NCBI RefSeq assembly: GCF_964656455.1
Contig: NC_135722.1
Location: forward strand, 89,399,313-89,463,312
DNA length: 64,000 bases
Direction of reading: 5' to 3'
DNA from: Halichoerus grypus
Lineage: Eukaryota; Chordata; Mammalia; Carnivora; Phocidae
The notes below the pieces were generated by a model. That model did not search any database. It was not told the DNA's origin and worked only from the letters and a program-made list of their open reading frames with translations. This document shows, piece after piece, positions 57,748-64,000 of this stretch; the stretch's first letter is position 1; each line of letters starts with the position of its first letter. The position numbers were made by a program, and so were the translations under genes.

Positions 57748-57894
57748 TTTAAAGATTTTATTTATTTACTTGACAGAGAGGAAAGAGAGAGAGCATAAGC
57801 AAGGGGAGTGGTAGGGAGCCCAATGAAATCAGGACCTGAGCCGAAACCAAGAATCAGACGCTTAACTGACTGAGCCACGCAAGCACCCCTGTTT
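57748..57894 (-). mobile_element. Can-SINE, antisense, internally deleted
   Basis: Only 147 bp. The tail and part of the body are joined to the head complement (ACTGAGCCACGCAAGCACCCC), missing the central 50 or so bases. Perfect 17-bp TSD TCACTCAATCACATTTT at 57731-57747 and 57895-57911 shows a single insertion, with the deletion either inherited or later. Confidence 0.93.
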
Positions 57895-57911
57895 TCACTC
57901 AATCACATTTT

Positions 57912-58690
57912 AAAATTATAGCTGGGATGCACTAGAAGGAGCCATGGACTGGATGATTTCCAGACTGTTTTCCTGCCTCCAGTATCCCCTCTCCCTACCC
58001 CAGGCAAATCTGATCCTATTGGTCTCCTGTTTATTGACCTTTCATGGCCCTCCTTTGATCCTGGGCGCCTGACACCTGGGGGTCTTCAGACATAAGTCAG
58101 TAATATTAGGGATGCTTCTAATGTATGTTTTCATTTCTGATAATATAAAAATTAACAGACACATTTTCTGGGTCATCAGGATGCTCACCTTCTAACAGAA
58201 TACTGCCAAGCAATTAAGTGTTTGTGTTTGTGTTTACGACAGTGGTGGTGACAAGCTGTACTTGTTTAATACTGAAAGCTAATGAGAAAATAGCACAGGC
58301 CAACTAAATACATACATTATGCTTTCTTTCAAAGTGAAGGTCAAATGACCTCAGTGTTCACCATATGAATGAAGATTTCCCAGTAGCAGGCACGAAGGGT
58401 GTAGTGGAAGTCATCACATGGCACACGGTAACAGAAGTAGGACAAACACAAAAAAGCCTGCACTGTGGTGCTCAGCGCCACACAGACCCGCAATTTAGAT
58501 AAACAACCTAGAGTACCACATCAAACTCTTTAAATTTTTATTTTATTGGCTTTTAGTTTCATGTACATTTAGTTATACATTTCTTTTTATTTTTTTCAGT
58601 TTTATTAGAGCCACAAAGACTGCATTCTTTCATATGTGTGTACATATAAAGCTATGCTCTAATAAAAATATTTTAGTCAACATTGAGGGT
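57912..58690. other. No gene recognised
   Basis: AT-rich. 58530-58650 has T-rich text that may be a decayed antisense L1 tail. Nothing firm. Confidence 0.35.
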
Positions 58691-58694
58691 TGAT

Positions 58695-59250
58695 GTGTGT
58701 ATCAGTCAGGGTCCCTACAGGAAAAAGACAGCACTTACCTGAAGAAGGATTTAACTGAAGAGAATTTCATGAAGGGGTGTGAGCAGGGTTAAGGGAAAGA
58801 ACAAAGGTCAGTAAGGAATCCGAGAATTGGCAACAGTGGGCTGAGGGGTGAAGATAGGTCTACTGGAATGTAGAAGGAGACAGAACAGCTGGGAGAGAGG
58901 ATGCTGACAGGAGCTATAGCCTAGAGAAACTGAACTGCTTCCAGAACATGGCACGGTAACAGGGAAGGGATAAGGGAGTAAGTACCTGTTCTCTCTTCCC
59001 ACCACTCTCTGATCACCCCAGTGCCTCCCCACTGTCCCAACCACCTAGAAGCAGAGGGCCAGGGAACCTGGATGGTGCAATCCATAGAGGACAGCCTTCT
59101 GGGCCACAGAGCAAGGCAAAGAAGGGTAGAGATGGATGTGGGGGCGGTGGGGAATAACCAGAATAATAGGGATTTTTCCTTTTAGAAGTGGAACATACAT
59201 TATTCAAGTTTGAGAAACACTGTCCTGAAAGCTGACATCCCCAGTGTTGT
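58695..59250. repeat. Probable old interspersed repeat, family not assigned
   Basis: 'tgtatcagtcagggtccctacagg', 'gaaggggtgtgagcagggttaagggaaag' and 'tcagtaaggaatccgagaattggcaacag' resemble text common to a dispersed mammalian repeat, but the family could not be named with confidence. Confidence 0.45.
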
Positions 59251-59339
59251 CCCAAAGATGCTCCCTTGCCTGGACTTTGCCCACTCCCCATCCTATTCCC
59301 TTAGCCATGGGAAATCAGCAATTTCAACCCATTTCAACC

Positions 59340-59660
59340 ATGTTTTCAGCCTATCCTTTCTCTCACATTGAATTCCCTGCTAAATCTTAATCCCACCTGC
59401 TTCTTTACCTTCAATCTGCAAACAGTAACTCAACTTGCAAGATTTAACACAAATGTCAATCTTCCTATAAAACCCTTCCTGACTCCCTTTAGCACAGATG
59501 AAACAATTAACTACTACTCCTCTGGACTCCTAGTACAATACCCGCACAATTGTACAGTAGCACTTAAAACAGGACAATCATGGTTCTCATTAGCACTAGA
59601 CTCCACTTTCCTAAGGGGCAAGGTACAGGTCTTATTTTGCACCAATTAAAAGAGTCTGTC
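59340..59660 (+). mobile_element. L2 LINE fragment
   Basis: 'gtcaatcttcctataaaacccttcctgactccc', 'tagtacaatacccgcac' and 'aaggggcaaggtacaggtcttattttg' follow the L2 3' order. Confidence 0.6.
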
Positions 59661-59686
59661 ATATAACAGAACTCAGTAACTACTAG

Positions 59687-59815
59687 GAAGGAAGGAAGGC
59701 AGGAAGGCAGGAAGGCAGGAAGGCAGGAAGGAAGGAAGGAAGGAAGGAAGAAAGGGAGGGAGGGAGGGAGGAAGGGAGGGAGGGAGGGAGGGAGGGAAAA
59801 AGGAAGTAGAAGGAA
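59687..59815. repeat. (GGAA/GGCA/GGGA)n purine tract
   Basis: About 130 bp of nearly pure purine tetranucleotides in three blocks: GGCAGGAA, then GGAA, then GGGA. Tandem GGAA is an ETS-factor core motif, and the strand asymmetry makes it triplex-prone. Confidence 0.92.
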
Positions 59816-60610
59816 AGGAAACATTAAATAAGACCATGTGAGCATCTAAGTTTTGTCAGTATATGATCTTGAGCTTCTCTATTGACCTCACATTCTTATC
59901 AATAAAATGAAGAGAATAATATCAAGGTCCTCATGGATCTTGAGAATACTAAATGAGGAAAGAGAAGCACAAGCTCATAGAACAGTTGCTGACTTTCTGA
60001 AGAAAAGGAAGAATATTTATTCATCCACCATCTCCATATATCCACCGTCTTTCAGGAAATGAAAACATTCGAAACTCTGGTCCAGCCAGTTTTCTAGATC
60101 TACCCCTGAGCATAATAGAATAAGTATGTGCCCCAAGGATAGATCCATGGGTATTGTGTTTCCCTCTAGGCAGGGAAAATGCTGCTTGGCTGAGCAGGAA
60201 GGAAGAAAGTAAACTGTTAAAGATACGTGGATGGAAACATGTGTTCTTCCTGCTGAAGAACAAAAACCTAGCAGATTTTTTTTTCTTCAGATGACTGAAT
60301 GACTGACTAAATGAATAAATGGATGAATGAATTTTCTTCAGTAGGTGAATATGCTACTTGCATGACTGGTGTCCCTGCTACCCAGCTAATTTTACTCCTG
60401 GAGAGAAATTTTAAACCAGTGCAGAACCCACAGGAACCCCCCAACTATATGGGAAGGAGCAGAAAGATATCAACACCCACTGTCTAAAATCAACTCAAAT
60501 CAACTCAATCATTAAGTACTTACCTATAAGGTCATTCACCGCCAGAAGATAGCATCCCAACGATAACCCAAAATCAGACTAAAATAAACTGAAAACAAGA
60601 AGTATTTTAA
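59816..60610. other. No gene or recognised repeat
   Basis: Unique-looking, with a short GAATGA-type repeat near 60293-60332. Nothing supportable. Confidence 0.4.
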
Positions 60611-61092
60611 CCCACAATAGCCAAACTGTGGAAAGAGCCGAGATGCCCTTCAACAGATGAATGGATAAAGAAGATGTGGTCCATATATACAATGGAATAT
60701 TACTCAGCCATCAGAAAGGATGAATACCCAACTTCAACATCAACATGGATGGGACTGGAGGAGATTATGCTAAGTGAAATAAGTCAAGCGGAGAGAGTCA
60801 ATTATCATATGGTTTCACTTATTTGTGGAACATAAGGAATAGCACGAAGGACATTAGGAGAAGGAAGGGAAAAATGAAGGGGGGGAAATTGGAGGGGGAG
60901 ACTAACCATGAGAGACTATGGACTCCGAGAAACAAACTGAGGGTTTTAGAGGGGAGGGGGGTGGGGGGATGGGTTAGCCTGGTGATGGGTATTAAGGAGG
61001 GCACGTACTGCATGGAGCACTGGGTGTTATACACAAACAATGAATCGTAGATCACTGCATCAAAAACTAATGGAACAAGTTCAGCGGGGAAG

Positions 61093-61404
61093 ATGGCAAA
61101 TGACAAGGATTCTCTGCCCAAGCTTAAGGACCTGGCATTTCTCAAGAACCAGTTGGAATACCTGCAGCAGCGTGTAGATGATGAAGTCAGCAGTGGTGTG
61201 AGCCAGGATGGCTTGCTCATGTCCGCCCCATTCCTCAAGTTCTTCTTAGCCAGCTATGTGGTGGCCAAACTGAGGGCATCAGCAGTATTGGGCTTTGCTG
61301 TGGGTACCTGCACTGGCATCTACGCAGCTCAGGCACATGCGGCACCCAATGTGGAGAAGACATTGAGGGACTATCTTTGGTCATTGCAAAAGGGGCCTAA
61401 CTAA
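61093..61404 (+). CDS. SLC35A4: Intact upstream ORF of SLC35A4 (103-residue microprotein), retrocopy
   Basis: ATG at 61093 is in a strong initiation context (AAG ATG G), followed by 103 codons and TAA. The protein starts MANDKDSLPKLKDLAFLKNQ and has a predicted coiled region (residues about 14-38). A hydrophobic segment (about 57-85, with AVLGFAVGTCTGIYAA) follows, and a basic tail ends in KGPN. This matches the conserved microprotein made from the upstream ORF of SLC35A4 mRNA, reported as a mitochondrial inner-membrane protein. Length equals the parental protein with no stop or indel. Several replacements relative to remembered mammalian parents are likely (for example in the FFLASYV segment and the last ten residues). 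Transcription here is unknown, and no promoter was copied. It is either a conserved retrogene or a pseudogene that has not yet broken. Confidence 0.75.
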   Translation: MANDKDSLPKLKDLAFLKNQLEYLQQRVDDEVSSGVSQDGLLMSAPFLKFFLASYVVAKLRASAVLGFAVGTCTGIYAAQAHAAPNVEKTLRDYLWSLQKGPN

Positions 61405-61829
61405 CTCTGGATCCCATGGGGGAGGAAGGATGAGCACCTCGGGCCTGCAGGTAGAGGCCTTTCAACTGCAGGCACCATATTTGGCTTCCCACCTATCACC
61501 CTTTTGCTATCTCCAACTTGCCCATAGCCTTCATCCTTGCTTTCCTTCCTGCAGAGGGTAAACAGTGGCTTATCAGCCAGCAGTTTGGACGCCCCTCCTT
61601 AATCCCATGGGACTGGCCCCAAGACTGTGGCTTCTAGGCCACCAGCCCCATCCTCTTCCAGATCTGACTGTGGAGTTTGAAGTTGACTCTGATTCTCAGT
61701 ATTCTTTCTAGCGATGCATCATGGCTCGTCCCTCCTGCGAGCTGGCTCCATGCTGATTTTCCCCAAACTTCTTACAATTCCCGCTGCCCCCTTGCTAGCT
61801 ACACAGGCCACCCACGGGCTGGTTTGGGC

Positions 61830-62760
61830 ACGAGTGTAGAGGATGGCGGTACGCCAGGCCTGGGCCATCCCAGGCAGGTCCGCTGGACCCTGATGCTGCT
61901 CCTGTCCATGGTGCCCATGCCCATTGCTGGCACTGTGCCATGTGAACGGCAGCATGCCCTTCCGGCCCTCCTTGGCGGTGCTGCTGATTGAGCCAACCCA
62001 GCTATTGCTGTGCGCCTTCTCCCTCTTGGTGGGCTGGCAAGCATGGTCCCAGGGGGCCCCACCATGGTGCCAGGCTGCCCCCTTTGCACTATCAGCCCTA
62101 CTCTACGGAGCTAACAACAACCTGGTGATCTATCTTGAACGTTACATGGACCCCAGCACCTACCAAGTGCTGAGCAATCTCAAGATTGGAAGCACGGCCC
62201 TGTTCTGCTGCCTGTCTCCGGCACCGCCTCTCTGCATGCCAGGGCTTAGCACTGCAGCTGGTGGCCTCCAGGACCCTGGGAACACCCTTCCTGGACCCCC
62301 TTCAGCAGCTGCTGCTGGCCCCATGCCCCTGCATATCACTCCACTGGGACTGCGGCTTCTCATCTTGTACCGCCCCATCTCGGGCCTGTCGTCCATGTAC
62401 CCAGAACTGTTTATGAAGCGACAGAGGCTGCCCCTAGCACTTCAGAACCTCTTCCTCTACACTTTTGGTGTGCTCCTGCATCTAGGTCTGCATGCAGGTG
62501 GTGGCCCTGGCCCGGGCCTCCTGGAGGGTTTCTCCGGATGGGCAGCGCTTGTGGTGCTGAGCCAGGCACTGAACGGACTGCTCGTGTCAGCCGTCATGAA
62601 GCACGGCCGCAGCATCACACGCCTGTTTGTTGTGTCCTGCTCACTGGTGGTCAATGCCGTGCTCTCGGCAGCCCTGAGGCGGTTGCAGCTCATGGTGGCC
62701 TTCCTCCTGGCCGCGCCGCTCATTGGTCTGGCTGTGCGCCTGTATTATGGCAGCCGCTAG
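61830..62760 (+). pseudogene. SLC35A4: Disabled SLC35A4 transporter ORF
   Basis: SLC35A4 belongs to the SLC35 nucleotide-sugar/CDP-ribitol-type transporter family (about 324 residues, ten membrane segments, Golgi). The ATG has become ACG (61830-61832). The first segment, SVEDGGTPGLGHPRQVRWTL, runs in one frame to about 61888. A deletion of about 11 nt then shifts into the frame that continues LALCHVNG from 61924. A second shift (about 2 nt missing near 62210) and a third deletion of about 31 nt near 62257-62262, before AAGGLQ, restore the frame. It then stays open to TAG at 62758-62760, ending RLYYGSR. The 278-codon open frame begins at TTG and is not a usable start. Deletion sizes are estimated against the remembered parental sequence. 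Confidence 0.93.
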
Positions 62761-63670
62761 CCCCTGACCACCTCCACCCAGACTCCTGACCCTGTAGATT
62801 GGGTACGATCATGAGAGCCACCTCCCAGGCCTCCGGACCCTTCCTCAGCCGCCAGCCCTGTAACAAGTGCCTTGTGACAAAAGCTGGGGAGGTGAGAGCA
62901 GCCAGGTTAGTCTCTGGAGGTGGGTGAATGAAGGGTTACCCCAGGAGACTTGAAGACTGGGTTTGATTAAAGAAACTTAACTTCCCAGAAGTCCATCCAC
63001 ACTAAGGAATTGGGGAAGTATCAATACCTAGGCCTTAGAAATGACCCCACCCCCAATGGAGAAGGCTCCCTGCCTCATCCTGCATGAATGCAGTTGTTTC
63101 AAGTGGGGTATGGGCACCAGTTGGCTTTCCTTGCCTCCTGTGATCACCCCAGCAGACCCATTGCCCCCAGGCCTGGTGCGGGCTACTCAGCCCAGCTTTG
63201 GTACATGATTCCCCCATTAGAGACATTCACCCCTCACTGTAATGCAGAAAAGCCCGATTGCCACAGCTTTTATAGTGATCACCCAGGCCACTCTTCCAAT
63301 TCCCCCCAGCTCCAGCAGCACCTGGAGACAATGCCCCAAGGTCCCTCCACAGTGCTGCTCTCCACACCCACCCAGCCTTCGTTCTGGAAACCCCAGAGAG
63401 GGCTGGAGCTTGACTCATCTCAGGGAATATTGCCCCTGGGCCCCGGCTTAAAGCTACACTTCTGACCTCTCTGCTCACCCCAAAGGCCCTCTCAAAGCCC
63501 ACTGCCCCCTCTACAGCTCCTAGGAGGTACCGTTCTTCTCACTCTGGGTCCTGCCCCTGCCTAGCAGTGTCCCAGCTCTCAACAGTTTAGGGAAGCTCTA
63601 CACAGAGTGACCTGGAACCAGGCACAGGGAAATTTGGTGTAGTTCAATCAGTGTCTCTAACTATGTCAGC

Positions 63671-63687
63671 AATAAAGTCTTAATAAA
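63671..63687 (+). terminator. Poly(A) signals of the retrocopied 3' UTR
   Basis: Two AATAAA hexamers, at 63671-63676 and 63682-63687, lie about 35-50 nt before the (CAAAA)n tail. They fix the 3' end of the parental transcript. Confidence 0.85.
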
Positions 63688-63720
63688 GTGTTCTGGGGTG
63701 CCGGTGGTTCCTGCAATTGG

Positions 63721-63750
63721 CAAAACAAAACAAAACAAAACAAAACAAAA
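63721..63750 (+). repeat. (CAAAA)n derived from the retrocopy's poly(A) tail
   Basis: Six CAAAA units. Pure poly(A) tails commonly mutate and expand into such patterned A-rich microsatellites, which indicates the insertion is not recent. Confidence 0.88.
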
Positions 63751-63811
63751 ACAATTAATGTACTGTATGGTGAATAACATAGCATAATAAAAAAAACAAA
63801 AATTAAAAAAA

Positions 63812-64000
63812 GAGGCTCTAACATCTTTCATGAGTTTTGGTTTTCCACATAAATTCCCAGATGTCCAATGGACCTCTATTCACTCTTGCGTTTCTGCCTC
63901 CAAGTCCTAAATGAATGTCAAGTGTCTGTCAATTGTAGAAAGGGATTTACTCCCAGGCTTGTTCTGTTGGAGACACTGAGCCAGTTCTGTGAGTCTCTGT
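63812..64000. other. No gene or recognised repeat
   Basis: Unique-looking sequence to the window end. Confidence 0.4.

Larger units (their letters stand above)
61073..63746 (+). pseudogene. SLC35A4: Processed retrocopy of the bicistronic SLC35A4 mRNA
   Basis: A continuous copy of a spliced mRNA holds about 20 nt of 5' leader, an intact upstream ORF (61093-61404), a 425-nt spacer, and a broken main ORF (61830-62760). A roughly 950-nt 3' UTR follows, with AATAAA at 63671 and 63682, and a tail that has become (CAAAA)n (63721-63750). It lies inside an L1 3' end. The flanks AAAAACTAATG (61062-61072) and AAAAACAATTAATG (63747-63760) are an imperfect TSD that merges with the tail. These are L1-mediated retroposition hallmarks. 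The true SLC35A4 gene is elsewhere. GC content rises sharply relative to the flanks, as expected for exon-derived DNA. No SINE has inserted in it. Confidence 0.95.
60611..63811 (+). mobile_element. L1 3' end split by the SLC35A4 retrocopy
   Basis: The left part (60611-61072) holds the decayed end of ORF2 ('gccaaactgtggaaagagcc', 'gatgaatggataaagaagatgtgg') and the G-rich 3' UTR up to 'catcaaaaactaatg'. The right part resumes at about 63747 with 'aattaatgtactgtatggtgaataacatagcataata' and a terminal A-rich tail. Compared with the intact 3' end at 45.8 kb, the retrocopy sits within the last 60 bp of the element. No ORF2 frame survives. Confidence 0.88.

Noticed and set aside
61924..62760. 278-codon frame as a functional transporter gene
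   Set aside because: It begins at TTG, lacks the first 30 or so residues of SLC35A4, and contains an out-of-frame segment near 62210-62260. It is the tail of a disabled ORF.

Overview
The window is nuclear DNA from a carnivore mammal. Its most abundant young repeat is the tRNA-Lys-derived Can-SINE (heads like GCCTGGGTGGCTCAG, CT-rich middle, AATAAATAAA tail). Fourteen copies are listed, most with clean target-site duplications (TSDs). The tail and body text looks arctoid (bear, seal or mustelid type) rather than dog or cat, but that is an inference from remembered family sequences. No live protein-coding gene with exon structure was recognised. The window looks like intergenic or large-intron sequence.

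Layout. 0-13 kb: ancient L2 and MIR debris, five Can-SINEs, and a complete small Tigger/MER2-like DNA transposon (3949-4266) nested with two SINEs in one old L2. 13-18 kb: mostly non-repetitive. 18-30 kb: L2, MIR and MaLR (MLT1-like) LTR remnants, a SINE nested in an LTR, an antisense L1 ORF2 fragment with an 11-bp TSD inside a MIR (26.9-27.6 kb), and an old L1M carrying both a SINE and an MLT1-like LTR. 30-44 kb: scattered MIR/L2, a CpG-rich patch at 40.2 kb, three more SINEs. 44.4-45.9 kb: a 5'-truncated L1 flanked by a 15-bp TSD, itself hit by an antisense L1 3' end (15-bp TSD) and a SINE. 46-54 kb: largely unique, repeat-poor. 54-60 kb: SINEs, simple repeats, L2, and a possible unassigned LTR.

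The most gene-like object is at 61.07-63.75 kb on the + strand. It is a processed retrocopy of the SLC35A4 mRNA, inserted into the 3' end of an L1. SLC35A4 mRNA is naturally bicistronic: an upstream ORF encodes a 103-residue mitochondrial microprotein, and the downstream ORF encodes a nucleotide-sugar-transporter-like protein. Here the upstream ORF is fully intact (61093-61404), while the transporter ORF has lost its ATG and carries three frame-changing deletions. This is the best candidate in the window for a possibly functional novelty.

Calls rest on reading the sequence and on recall of repeat families. No alignment or database search was run. Repeat boundaries without a stated TSD are approximate, and some ORFs discussed begin at GTG or TTG rather than ATG.
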